Shown: piece by piece, positions 1 to 7,801 of the stretch
Layout: the number at the start of each line of letters is the position of its first letter
How positions within the stretch are numbered: the first letter of the stretch is position 1
Assembly (NCBI RefSeq): GCF_021025955.1
Contig: NZ_JAJNCL010000019.1
Location: forward strand, 1-64,000
Source of the DNA: Rhodococcus qingshengii
GTDB taxonomy: Bacteria > Actinomycetota > Actinomycetes > Mycobacteriales > Mycobacteriaceae
Direction: 5' to 3'
Length of the DNA: 64,000 bases
Notes under the pieces: model-generated
Databases searched by the model: none
Seen by the model: only the letters and a program-made list of their open reading frames with translations
Told to the model about the DNA's origin: nothing
Made by a program: the position numbers and the translations under genes

Positions 1-23
1 CGGGGTTTCGGGCTGGTTGCCAT
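1..23 (-). CDS. 5' end of a leftward gene running off the window
   Basis: An ATG at 23-21 on the minus strand opens a frame reading MATSPKP before the window ends. An AGGAG ribosome-binding site lies at 34-30, six bases from the start codon, which is close to ideal. The product cannot be named from seven residues. About 180 bases upstream is a DosR-like palindrome, so the gene may belong to a hypoxia or redox dormancy regulon. That last point is inference. Confidence 0.5.
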
Positions 24-740
24 GAGTAGCTCCTACGTCGCGGGCCAGCAACCGTTTCGGTAGCTGAATACTAACTGAATTGAAGTTACCGGACAGTACC
101 AAGCGTTCCGTTTGATCGCCAGACTCCAGATCGTCCGTGATCGTATTTATCGTGAACTTCCGGTCACGGATACATCTCGGCAAGCACGTGACCAGCACGT
201 GGGACTTTCGTCCCAATATGGCGAGCGTCACGAAAGTCACCCTTCACACTGACGCAGTGATGAGTGGGCAAACAGAAGAACAGGCTCGGTTGAGATCTCT
301 AAGTGCAGCATGAGGACGCCGAACTTGCCGTTCCTTCTCGCTAGACGGTAGTTGAATGGTCAATAGTTAATTGCTGGCGCGCGATTCCGTGCGGTAGGCC
401 AAGCACAGGAGTTTTGCGGGCGGAGCCACGTGGGAGCGAATCACACTCGGCCACTATCTGAGGTATTTCGTTCAGAAAGTCATGTCAGGCGCTCGGCAAA
501 GTCCCGAAGGACTCGTAGAAGTTCGGCAACCGCCAGCACGTTGCTCGGCACCTGGACTCTCCGCCGGACTGTGAAAGCAGGCTATTCGCTACGGAGGCGA
601 AACGGTGAGTGCCACCACCGCTCGGGTAGGCGAATCGACGAAACGCGGCCAGTAAGGCCTCTACATCGAGACGACTGGGTATGCATCACCCGGAAAGGGT
701 TATCCCCACTCATTCCACAGTGGCTGTGCATAACCTTCGG
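24..740. other. long intergenic region
   Basis: About 700 bases without a convincing gene. The left third looks like promoter DNA for the leftward gene: two CACGTG hexamers at 185-190 and 196-201, then a DosR-type palindrome at 201-214 and a related ACTTTCGT core on the minus strand at 227-240. Near the right end, TTATCCCCA (700-708) and TGTGCATAA (725-733) resemble two opposed DnaA boxes. I see nothing interpretable between about 245 and 690. The frame open on the plus strand across 430-1041 is Arg/Ser-rich and has no family resemblance. Confidence 0.5.
201..214. promoter_or_regulatory. DosR/DevR-like binding palindrome
   Basis: GGGACTTTCGTCCC is an inverted repeat (GGGAC, spacer TTTC, GTCCC) followed by AA. 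It matches the core of the mycobacterial DosR box (GGGACT, two A/T bases, AGTCCC) at nearly every position. A degenerate relative with the same ACTTTCGT core reads on the minus strand at 240-227. The site lies about 180 bases upstream of the leftward gene at the window edge, a distance compatible with DosR-activated promoters. No experiment supports it. Confidence 0.55.
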
Positions 741-887
741 CTATGCAGCCCACCAGATGACACCCAGCGCCGCGATGATGCTCCCGAACACCAATATCGC
801 TTCCGGCGTCAGCCCGGACGAACCGTCAGACGAAAGATCGACACGCTCCTCCACGCGAGCTCGCAGCCGCAGCAGGGCGTTCTTCAT
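741..887 (-). CDS. 48-residue membrane mini-protein
   Basis: This small frame starts at ATG 887 with a strong GGAGGTGA Shine-Dalgarno eight to ten bases upstream. It reads MKNALLRLRARVEERVD at its amphipathic, basic N-terminus. A Ser/Gly-rich turn follows, then one hydrophobic helix (about residues 31-46) ending in IWWAA. Its ATG overlaps the stop of the preceding mini-gene as ATGA, so the two are translationally coupled. The topology suggests a single-pass membrane peptide with a cytoplasmic basic helix. No family is recognised. The strong ribosome-binding site and coupling are the reasons to believe it is expressed. Confidence 0.6.
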   Translation of the reverse strand: MKNALLRLRARVEERVDLSSDGSSGLTPEAILVFGSIIAALGVIWWAA

Positions 888-1039
888 GACGTCACCTCCA
901 GCGGCGACGCGGGCGCATGATGCGCCAGACGATCTTCGAGCGCACCGACAATGGCAAGCAGTCCGAGCAAGGCGGGCTCGGCAACGTCCACGCCGCTCTC
1001 TGCATGCTCCACCAATGTGTCGCGCAGCATTTTGGTCAT
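884..1039 (-). CDS. 51-residue hypothetical mini-protein, coupled to the next gene
   Basis: The frame runs from ATG 1039 to TGA 886-884, reading MTKMLRDTLVEHAESG and ending SPLEVTS. A hydrophobic stretch (about residues 22-33, PALLGLLAIVGA) is flanked by acidic and histidine-rich segments. The Shine-Dalgarno is weak, but the stop overlaps the next start by ATGA. The GGAGGTGA signal of the downstream gene lies inside this frame, a typical two-gene operon arrangement. Function unknown. Both genes lie downstream of the tRNA-Ser terminator, so they probably have their own promoter near 1040-1155. Confidence 0.5.
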   Translation of the reverse strand: MTKMLRDTLVEHAESGVDVAEPALLGLLAIVGALEDRLAHHAPASPLEVTS

Positions 1040-1156
1040 AAGAGCACCGTCCGCGATGGGAACGGCACCGAGCCTTCCTGAGCCGTGGAGAGCGTGAGGA
1101 GGAGCAGAATCTGCAGTCCCGCATCTCCTCGACGCTCCTGCGCTTCATAGGGCATG

Positions 1157-1193
1157 AAAAAACCCAGCCCGCGCTTTCGCGCGGACTGGGTTT
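1157..1193 (-). terminator. rho-independent terminator after tRNA-Ser
   Basis: A 15-base stem (1160-1174 against 1179-1193) with a four-base loop is followed, on the minus strand, by a run of six U (A run at 1157-1162). It lies 18 bases past the 3' end of the leftward tRNA-Ser gene. This is one of the few classical U-tract terminators in the window. Confidence 0.85.
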
Positions 1194-1210
1194 GAACAAC
1201 GAACATTTGG

Positions 1211-1297
1211 CGGAAGCGGAGGGATTTGAACCCCCGGTGGGTTTAACGCCACGCTCGCTTTCAAGGCGAGTGCATTCGGCCGCTCTGCCACGCTTCC
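1211..1297 (-). tRNA. serT: tRNA-Ser (anticodon UGA)
   Basis: The minus strand gives a class II tRNA. The acceptor stem GGAAGCG (1297-1291) pairs with CGCTTCC (1218-1212). The anticodon loop CTTGAAA contains TGA, a long variable arm is present, and the T loop reads GGTTCAAATCC. The length of 87 nt and the long variable arm fit serine. CCA is not encoded. It reads UCA and related serine codons. A U-tract terminator follows directly. Confidence 0.95.
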
Positions 1298-1347
1298 GTG
1301 GGCGATCCTATCGGGTGATCCCGCGGACCGCGAAAACGGCTCCAGAG

Positions 1348-1857
1348 TCAGCGCTCGCCGATGGCTTTGTCGACCTTCTCGAAGACGTCTGCGAGCACGT
1401 CCAGTTCCTGGGGAGTCAGCAGATCGACCAGATTGTTCCGCACGCCGGCCACGTGAGTAGGCGCTGCCTCGGCGAGGCGACGCCTACCCTCTTCCGTGAT
1501 CCGAGCGAGCACGCCGCGACCATCTTCGACGCAGGTGTCGCGCACGACGATGCCCTGGGATTCCATCCGCCTGATCTGGTGTGTGAGGCGACTCCGCGAA
1601 GACAGCACGCCATCTGCCAGGTCACTCATCCGCAACGACCCATCAGCTGACTCCGAGAGCATGACCAAAATGCGGTAATCAGCCAACGACAGGTCGTGTG
1701 AATCCTGCAGTTCGCGGTTGAGAACCTCCATGAGGCGCTGATTACCGTCCATGTAGCCGCGCCATGCACGCATCTCGCACGGCGTCAGCCACGGTGTCTC
1801 ACCGTGCGCCGCCTGCGGTGTCTCCTCGGTTGTCGCTTCAGCTGTCACAGGTTCCAA
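1348..1857 (-). CDS. MarR-family transcriptional regulator
   Basis: A 169-residue winged-helix regulator. After a variable N-terminal tail of about 25 residues, the MarR fold spans about 30-160. The recognition region SLRMSDLADGVLSSRSRLTHQIRRME is followed by a wing containing DGRGVLARITEEGRR, the usual MarR signature. Such proteins bind palindromic operators as dimers and often respond to phenolic or lipophilic ligands. The annotated start is TTG 1857. GTG 1848, with GGAACC just upstream, is equally possible. It lies 44 bases downstream of the hydroxyacid oxidase gene on the same strand and may be cotranscribed with it. Targets are unknown. Confidence 0.85.
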   Translation of the reverse strand: MEPVTAEATTEETPQAAHGETPWLTPCEMRAWRGYMDGNQRLMEVLNRELQDSHDLSLADYRILVMLSESADGSLRMSDLADGVLSSRSRLTHQIRRMESQGIVVRDTCVEDGRGVLARITEEGRRRLAEAAPTHVAGVRNNLVDLLTPQELDVLADVFEKVDKAIGER

Positions 1858-1901
1858 GTTTAGACCTGTGTCCGCCCGTCACAGTAAGACTCACCCTAAA
1901 G

Positions 1902-3080
1902 TCACGAATTGGACATCAGGATCGAACGATCGATTTCGGCGACCGATGCCAGGCCCGCCAACCCCATCGTGAGATCCAGGTCGGCCAGGAGACTGCGCAA
2001 TGCATGACGCACTCCGTCCGCTCCGGCCAATCCCAACCCGTACACCCACGGCCGCCCGTACAGCACTGCATCGGCACCCAAGGCCAGAGCCTTGATTACG
2101 TCTGCGCCACAACGAATTCCGGAGTCCATCAGGATGTCCACCTCATGCCCCACCGCATCAGCGACAGGACCGAGAGCGTCGAGTGCCGAAATCGACCCGT
2201 CGACCTGACGCCCACCATGGTTGCTCACGACAATGCCGTTGGCGCCGGCCGCAACGGCCTCACGTGCGTCGTCGGGATGGACAATTCCCTTCACCGCGAT
2301 CGGAAGTGTCGTCCACTGGCGAAGTTTCGCAATATCAGCGATCCGCACCGCGTGATTGCCGAACAACGACACCCACGTCAAAACCGCGATCTGCAGAGCT
2401 TCTGCACTCTCCTCGGGAGGCGTCGCCAGTTTTGCGCGGAACACCGGATCCGCAAGGTAGTTGGCAATGCCCTTCGCCTGGAGGAACGGAAGGTGACCGA
2501 GTTCGAGATCCCTTGGACGCCAACCCATACCGGGAGTGTCAGCAGTCAGGACGATAGCCTTCGCGCCCGCCAACTCCGCTCGGCGGACAAACGACTCGGC
2601 AAGCTCGTCGTCGGCCGGCCAGTACAGCTGGTACCACCAGTTCTCGCCGGAGGCCGCCGCTACATCTTCGATGGTCGAGGATGCCGCCGTCGAGAGAATC
2701 GATCCGATCCCCAACTCGGCAGTGACCGAACCCACCGCAACCTCGGCGTCGTCGTGGACCAAGCCGAGCACGCCCACCGGAGCCGTCAGGATCGGTGCAG
2801 CCAACCGCGTCCCCAACACCTCGACGCTCAGATCGCGCGCGTCGGGCGCCGCAGTCCCCCGCAACATCCGCGGCACGATCGCATACTTGTCGAACGCCCG
2901 CAGATTCGACACTGCGGTCCGTTCGGTCGACGCGCTACCGGCGATGTACCCGAAAGCCTCCGGTGAGAGTTGCTCGCGCGCGGCATCTTCCAAGCCCGCC
3001 GCAGTCATCGGCAAAGCCGGCTTCGCGCCGCTCAGTCCCGTCAGATAGATCTCGTTCTGCATGTTCCCGAAGTAAGTCAC
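1902..3080 (-). CDS. FMN-dependent 2-hydroxyacid oxidase, lactate 2-monooxygenase type
   Basis: A 392-residue TIM-barrel flavoprotein. The catalytic motif SNHGGRQVDG carries the active-site His and the substrate-binding Arg. LMDSGIRCGADVIKALALGADAVLYGRP is the phosphate-binding end of the barrel, and YQLYWPADDELAESFVRRAE supplies FMN contacts. The N-terminus VTYFGNMQNEIY aligns with the start of mycobacterial lactate 2-monooxygenase. I therefore chose GTG 3080 over an upstream start at 3149, which would overlap the divergent gene at 3139. Known relatives oxidise L-lactate to acetate and CO2 or to pyruvate. The exact substrate is not fixed by sequence. Confidence 0.8.
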   Translation of the reverse strand: MTYFGNMQNEIYLTGLSGAKPALPMTAAGLEDAAREQLSPEAFGYIAGSASTERTAVSNLRAFDKYAIVPRMLRGTAAPDARDLSVEVLGTRLAAPILTAPVGVLGLVHDDAEVAVGSVTAELGIGSILSTAASSTIEDVAAASGENWWYQLYWPADDELAESFVRRAELAGAKAIVLTADTPGMGWRPRDLELGHLPFLQAKGIANYLADPVFRAKLATPPEESAEALQIAVLTWVSLFGNHAVRIADIAKLRQWTTLPIAVKGIVHPDDAREAVAAGANGIVVSNHGGRQVDGSISALDALGPVADAVGHEVDILMDSGIRCGADVIKALALGADAVLYGRPWVYGLGLAGADGVRHALRSLLADLDLTMGLAGLASVAEIDRSILMSNS

Positions 3081-3138
3081 GTCCGCGACGGTAGCGGCAA
3101 AACACCCGTCAGCGGGGAGATTCGCTAGCGTCGTATCT

Positions 3139-4128
3139 ATGTACGCCATAACGATCGATCAGCCCGGCGGTCCCGAGGTCATGAAATGGGCGCAGCAGCC
3201 CGATCCCGAACTGCCTCGCGGGCACGTACTCGTCGAGGTCGCCGCGACCGCCGTCAACCGCGCCGACCTGCTCCAACGTCAAGGCTTCTACCCGCCGCCG
3301 CCCGGCGCGAGTGACATCCTCGGCCTCGAATGCTCGGGCGTGATCGTCGAACTCGGCGAAGACGTCACCGGTTGGTCCGTCGGCGACGAAGTCTGCGCAC
3401 TGCTGGCCGGCGGCGGTTACGCCGAGAAGGTTGCGGTCCCTGCAACACAACTTCTCCCGGTTCCCGCGGGCGTCGATCTCCGTGTTGCGGCGTCTCTGCC
3501 GGAAGTTGCGTGCACGGTGTGGTCGAACGTCGTGATGCGCGGCGACTTACGACGCGGACAGGTCCTCCTCGTCCATGGCGGTGGCGGCGGAATCGGCACC
3601 CACGCCATTCAGGTCGGCAAAGCCCTCGGCGCCCGCGTCGCAGTTACCGCGGGCTCGGAGGACAAATTGAACCGCTGCCGCGAATTGGGCGCGGACATTC
3701 TGATCAACTACCGCGACAGCGACTTCGTAGCATCACTCGCCGAAGCCACCGACAACCATGGCGCCGACGTGATTCTGGACAACATGGGAGCGTCGTACCT
3801 CGGACGCAACGTCGACGCACTCGCCATGGACGGCCACGTCGTGATCATCGGAATGCAGGGTGGCCGCAAGGGCGAAGTCGACATCGCCAAGCTGATGGGC
3901 AAGCGCGGAAACATCACGTCCACAGGCCTGCGCGGTCGTCCGCTCACCGGTCCTGGCGGTAAAGCGGACATCGTCGCCGACGTCCGCGCGAAGCTGTGGC
4001 CGCTGATCGCAGACGGATCGGTTCAACCGATCGTGTCGACCGAACTTCCGATCACCGAGGCACCATTAGCCCATCAATTGCTGGATTCGCCGGAAACCGT
4101 AGGCAAGGTCATCCTCACCGTGAAGTGA
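3139..4128 (+). CDS. NAD(P)H quinone oxidoreductase (medium-chain, zinc-free), Rv3777-like
   Basis: 329 residues of the medium-chain dehydrogenase/reductase family, PIG3/Qor branch. The GroES-like N-domain contains NRADLLQRQGFYPPPPGASDILGLE, typical of this branch. The nucleotide-binding motif VHGGGGGIGTHAIQ is at about residue 144, and the cysteine ligands of zinc alcohol dehydrogenases are missing. Family members reduce quinones or enones with NADPH in the cytosol. It occupies the same place as Rv3777 at the edge of the arabinogalactan locus and converges with the aminotransferase-like gene 15 bases downstream. Confidence 0.88.
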   Translation: MYAITIDQPGGPEVMKWAQQPDPELPRGHVLVEVAATAVNRADLLQRQGFYPPPPGASDILGLECSGVIVELGEDVTGWSVGDEVCALLAGGGYAEKVAVPATQLLPVPAGVDLRVAASLPEVACTVWSNVVMRGDLRRGQVLLVHGGGGGIGTHAIQVGKALGARVAVTAGSEDKLNRCRELGADILINYRDSDFVASLAEATDNHGADVILDNMGASYLGRNVDALAMDGHVVIIGMQGGRKGEVDIAKLMGKRGNITSTGLRGRPLTGPGGKADIVADVRAKLWPLIADGSVQPIVSTELPITEAPLAHQLLDSPETVGKVILTVK

Positions 4129-4143
4129 GCCGAACGGGGTCGA

Positions 4144-5346
4144 TCAGCCCAGGGCGCCGAGTTCGGCGACCAGCTGATTGATCTCGTACCGCGTCGTGTA
4201 CGGCGCAAGGCCGACGGTGACAGCGCCACCTTCGTCGTTGACTCCGAGTGCGTCGAGCAGCCTGGAACCGCCGTGCGTACCGCTGACCGTCGCGATGCGC
4301 TTGTCGGCCAGATGCGCGGCGACCTTGTCTGCCGCCATGCCCTCGAGCGTGAAGCTGAGAGTCGGCACCCGCGTGGGTGCGCCGCCGATCACCATCACGT
4401 TGGGTAGGGCTGCGAGCGAACGCATGAGGTGATCGAACAGACCGTCCTGGTAGTCCTGCAGCGAGCTGATCGAGGTTTCCAGTCGCTCGCGCCGGGTTCC
4501 GGTTGCCGATTCGTCCAACCCGGCCAGGAAATCGATCGACGACGTGAGCCCGGACAGCAGCGCGAACTGGTGACCGCCCACCTCGAGACGCTCGGCGCCA
4601 CGGGCATACGGATTGAGGGACACGGCAGGAATTCGGTCGAGCAATCCGGGATCTCGGAAGACGAGCGCACCGACCTGTGGACCGCCCCACGACGGTGCAC
4701 TGACGGCGACGATGTCCGCTCCGAGATCAGCCATGTTCACATGCGCATATGGCGCTGCGCCGACGGCGTCGACCACCATCAGTCCACCGAATTCGTGCAG
4801 ACGATCAGCTGCGGCACGGACATTCGGAGCCGAACCGACGATCGGCGACGCGGCCGTCAAGGCCACCAACCGTGTGGTCGAGGTGATGAGATCGTTGAAC
4901 TGCCAACTCGGGAGCTCACACGTTTCGATTTCGACCTCTGCCCATCGCACCTGAGCGCCGTAGCGACTGGCCACGCGGAGCCAGGGCGCGACGTTCGCCT
5001 CTTCGTCGAGGCGCGAGAGTACGAGACCAGTTCCGAGGCCGAGCCGCGAACTGAGCGACTCGGCGAGCCAAGCCAACAACACCGCTCGGTCCGCTCCGAG
5101 AACGACTCCCGCAGGATCTCCGCCGACCAGATCGGCGACCGCGGTGCGCGCACTCTCGAGGATGGCAGCACTACGACGGTTCGAGACGTGGCGACCGGAG
5201 GAAGAAGACGCAGAGGCACGGAACGCGGTGGAGACCGTCCGCGAAACGGCGTCCGGGATCTGCATTCCGGCCTGCGGATCGAGGTGGATCCAGCCGTCAC
5301 CGAGTGAGGGAATCAACCCCCGTACGCGGGCAACGTCGTAAGCCAT
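4144..5346 (-). CDS. class V aminotransferase / cysteine desulfurase-like protein lacking the PLP lysine (Rv3778c-like)
   Basis: About 400 residues with the fold-type I layout of SufS/IscS-like proteins: GWIHLDPQAGMQIPDAV at the N-terminus, GADRAVLLAWLAESL, then DAVGAAPYAHVNMADLGADIVAVSA for the cofactor pocket. In SufS-like enzymes the next stretch is SGHK followed two residues later by GP, the Lys forming the Schiff base. Here it reads SAPSWGGP, with Ser in place of Lys and Pro in place of His. The codons AGT GCA CCG TCG TGG are unambiguous. It may therefore not be a normal PLP enzyme. ATG 5346 was chosen over GTG 5355. Position matches Rv3778c. Confidence 0.8.
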   Translation of the reverse strand: MAYDVARVRGLIPSLGDGWIHLDPQAGMQIPDAVSRTVSTAFRASASSSSGRHVSNRRSAAILESARTAVADLVGGDPAGVVLGADRAVLLAWLAESLSSRLGLGTGLVLSRLDEEANVAPWLRVASRYGAQVRWAEVEIETCELPSWQFNDLITSTTRLVALTAASPIVGSAPNVRAAADRLHEFGGLMVVDAVGAAPYAHVNMADLGADIVAVSAPSWGGPQVGALVFRDPGLLDRIPAVSLNPYARGAERLEVGGHQFALLSGLTSSIDFLAGLDESATGTRRERLETSISSLQDYQDGLFDHLMRSLAALPNVMVIGGAPTRVPTLSFTLEGMAADKVAAHLADKRIATVSGTHGGSRLLDALGVNDEGGAVTVGLAPYTTRYEINQLVAELGALG

Positions 5347-5478
5347 GCTCGACACTCTAGGTGCAGACGCCCGCTTAGTCGAAGGCAGTCACCCAATTAC
5401 CCGCCGGTACAGTTATTCGATAGCTAACTTTTTGGGGGTTAAGCGGCGTTTGTCGCCCACACACGACAAGATGGAAGC

Positions 5479-6048
5479 ATGACGAACCCCGACAAAGAGC
5501 AGGTACTCGTTATCGGACCCGACGGTCGACCCGTCGCGATGCCGGTGGCCGAGGCAGAGGCCGCCGCCTCCGGCGCGGCCGAAGGCGCGGAAACAGAAGC
5601 CGAGTCCGTCGCCGAGATGGTCGAGCAGCCGGCCAAGGTCATGCGAATCGGCACGATGATCAAACAACTCTTGGAGGAAGTGCGCGCCGCGCCGCTCGAC
5701 GACGCCAGCCGTAAGCGCCTCAAGGACATCCACACGTCGTCCATCCGAGAACTGGAACAGGGTCTGGCACCCGAACTCCGTGAGGAACTCGAGCGACTGA
5801 GCCTCCCGTTCACCGACGACTCCATTCCCTCGGACGCCGAACTGCGCATCGCACAGGCGCAACTCGTCGGCTGGCTCGAAGGACTGTTCCACGGAATTCA
5901 GACCGCACTGTTCGCCCAGCAGATGGCAGCGCGCGCTCAGCTCGAACAAATGCGGCAGGGCGCACTGCCTCCCGGCATGAGCATCGGGGCTCCGCATTCA
6001 CCTGCACATCCGGACCAACAGAGCCCAGGAACCGGCCAGTATCTGTAA
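5479..6048 (+). CDS. bpa: bacterial proteasome activator Bpa (PafE)
   Basis: 189 residues, homologous to Rv3780. The N-terminus MTNPDKEQVLVIGPDG and an acidic, disordered linker precede a helical core (about residues 50-150) that in the family forms a four-helix dodecameric ring. The protein ends in GQYL, the C-terminal motif that docks into the proteasome alpha-ring and opens the gate. Bpa/PafE feeds unfolded or oxidised proteins to the 20S proteasome without ATP, independently of Pup. It is followed 64 bases later by the Wzm-Wzt-GlfT1 genes, as in mycobacteria, although the function is unrelated. Confidence 0.92.
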   Translation: MTNPDKEQVLVIGPDGRPVAMPVAEAEAAASGAAEGAETEAESVAEMVEQPAKVMRIGTMIKQLLEEVRAAPLDDASRKRLKDIHTSSIRELEQGLAPELREELERLSLPFTDDSIPSDAELRIAQAQLVGWLEGLFHGIQTALFAQQMAARAQLEQMRQGALPPGMSIGAPHSPAHPDQQSPGTGQYL

Positions 6049-6112
6049 CCCGGACCACCACGAAGTCCGCGGGAAATCCGGCGCCGACGCCAGGCCGGTA
6101 GGCTCGACCTCC

Positions 6113-6985
6113 GTGTCAGCATCCGCAATCGAATCCGAGACGCCGGGCGCACCTGCGCCCGTGTCCGACTCCCAGACGTTCCGTCGTGCGTTCAAAGACC
6201 TTCGCGACGGTCTGAATCAGCGTGAGTTGTGGCTCAGCCTCGGCTGGCAGGACATCAAACAGCGCTACCGCCGGTCGGTGATCGGTCCGTTCTGGATCAC
6301 GATCGCCACCGGCGTCCAGGCCGCCGCGATGGGTCTTCTGTACTCCGCGTTGCTGAACATTCCGCTCAAGGAGTTCCTGCCGTACGTCACGGTCGGGCTG
6401 ATCGTGTGGAACCTGATCAGTGCAAGCATCCTCGAAGGCTCCGAGGTCTTCATCGCCAACGAGGGCCTGATCAAGCAGTTGCCGTCGGCGTTGAGCGTGC
6501 ACGTATATCGCCTGGTGTGGCGTCAGGTGCTGTTCTTCGCGCACAACTTTGCGATCTACATAGTTCTGCTGTTCGCGTTCAGCATCTGGCAAAACATGAG
6601 CTGGACTGCGCTGGCGGCGATACCGGCATTCCTGCTGATCGTGGCGAACACGCTGTGGGTCTCGATCGTCTTCGGCATCTTCTCCACCCGATACCGCGAC
6701 ATCGCCCCCATCCTGGGCAGCATGACGCTCCTGCTGTTCGTGCTGACGCCGATCATGTGGACAACTCAGGCCCTCAAGGACCAGGGCGGGCAAGCCAGCG
6801 AGCGAGTCCGGCTTGCCGAGCTCAACCCGCTGTACCACTACCTCGAGATCATCCGAGCACCACTCATCGGGGCCGACCAGCAGGCCTACCACTGGTACAT
6901 CGTCATCGCCTTCACCGTCGTCGGCTGGGCCGTCGCGATTCTGGCACTCCGCAAGTACCGGGCACGCGTGCCCTACTGGGTCTAG
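6113..6985 (+). CDS. wzm: galactan ABC exporter, permease subunit (Wzm/Rv3783-like)
   Basis: 290 residues of the ABC-2 polysaccharide exporter family with six predicted membrane helices. The N-terminal amphipathic stretch ELWLSLGWQDIKQRYRRSVIGPFW is diagnostic for Wzm-type permeases, where it forms the coupling and gate helix. With the next gene it forms the transporter that moves lipid-linked galactan across the plasma membrane in mycobacteria. The start is GTG 6113. The ATPase gene begins nine bases after the stop with AGAGGAAA as ribosome-binding site, so they are cotranscribed. Gene order differs from M. tuberculosis, where the ATPase comes first. Confidence 0.9.
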   Translation: MSASAIESETPGAPAPVSDSQTFRRAFKDLRDGLNQRELWLSLGWQDIKQRYRRSVIGPFWITIATGVQAAAMGLLYSALLNIPLKEFLPYVTVGLIVWNLISASILEGSEVFIANEGLIKQLPSALSVHVYRLVWRQVLFFAHNFAIYIVLLFAFSIWQNMSWTALAAIPAFLLIVANTLWVSIVFGIFSTRYRDIAPILGSMTLLLFVLTPIMWTTQALKDQGGQASERVRLAELNPLYHYLEIIRAPLIGADQQAYHWYIVIAFTVVGWAVAILALRKYRARVPYWV

Positions 6986-6994
6986 AGGAAACAC

Positions 6995-7801
6995 ATGAGT
7001 CAGCCAGTCAGCATCCACACGCAGAACGCGTGCGTCGACTTCCCGATCTTCGACGCGAAATCCCGCTCGCTCAAGAAGGCCTTTCTCGGCAAGGCCGGAG
7101 GATCCATCGGCCGCAACGACTCCGATGTCGTCGTCGTCGAAGCGCTCCGCGACATCACGATGACGCTCAAGGAAGGCGACCGCATCGGGCTCGTCGGCCA
7201 CAACGGCGCCGGCAAATCCACCCTGCTGCGCCTGCTCTCCGGAATCTACGAACCGACCCGGGGATCCGCCAGCATTCGCGGGCGCGTCGCACCCGTCTTC
7301 GACCTCGGTGTCGGCATGGACCCGGAGATCTCCGGCTACGAGAACATCATCATCCGCGGCCTGTTCCTCGGTCAGACCCGCAAGCAGATGCTCGCGAAAA
7401 TGGATGAGATCGCCGACTTCACCGAACTCGGTGAATACCTCTCCATGCCGCTGCGTACCTACTCCACCGGCATGCGCGTGCGCGTTGCCATGGGCGTCGT
7501 CACCAGTATCGATCCCGAGATCCTGCTGCTCGACGAGGGCATCGGGGCCGTCGACGCCGAATTCATGAAGAAAGCTCGCATCCGGCTGCAGAAGCTGGTG
7601 GAACGCTCCGGCATCCTGGTATTCGCCAGCCACTCCAACGAATTCCTCGCCCAACTGTGCAACAGCGCCATGTGGATCGACCACGGCCAGATCCGCATGC
7701 AAGGCGACATCGAAGACGTCGTGCGCGCCTACGAAGGTGACGACGCCGCCGAACATGTGCGCCACGTCATCAAGGAGATGGAACGGGAGAACACCCCGTG
7801 A
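6995..7801 (+). CDS. wzt: galactan ABC exporter, ATP-binding subunit (Wzt/Rv3781-like)
   Basis: 268 residues. The Walker A is GHNGAGKS (about residues 68-75), the signature region is YSTGMRVRVAMG, the Walker B is ILLLDEGIGAVD, and the switch histidine lies in ASHSNEF. The length matches ATPases without the extra C-terminal carbohydrate-binding domain, as in M. tuberculosis Rv3781. That fits export of a fixed lipid-linked galactan rather than a capped O-antigen. The stop overlaps the start of glfT1 by four bases (GTGA), coupling export to synthesis. Confidence 0.92.
   Translation: MSQPVSIHTQNACVDFPIFDAKSRSLKKAFLGKAGGSIGRNDSDVVVVEALRDITMTLKEGDRIGLVGHNGAGKSTLLRLLSGIYEPTRGSASIRGRVAPVFDLGVGMDPEISGYENIIIRGLFLGQTRKQMLAKMDEIADFTELGEYLSMPLRTYSTGMRVRVAMGVVTSIDPEILLLDEGIGAVDAEFMKKARIRLQKLVERSGILVFASHSNEFLAQLCNSAMWIDHGQIRMQGDIEDVVRAYEGDDAAEHVRHVIKEMERENTP

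Noticed and set aside
430..1041. Open frame of about 200 codons on the plus strand
   Set aside because: Arg/Ser/Pro-rich composition with no recognisable motif, no ribosome-binding site, and it runs antisense to the two coupled mini-genes.
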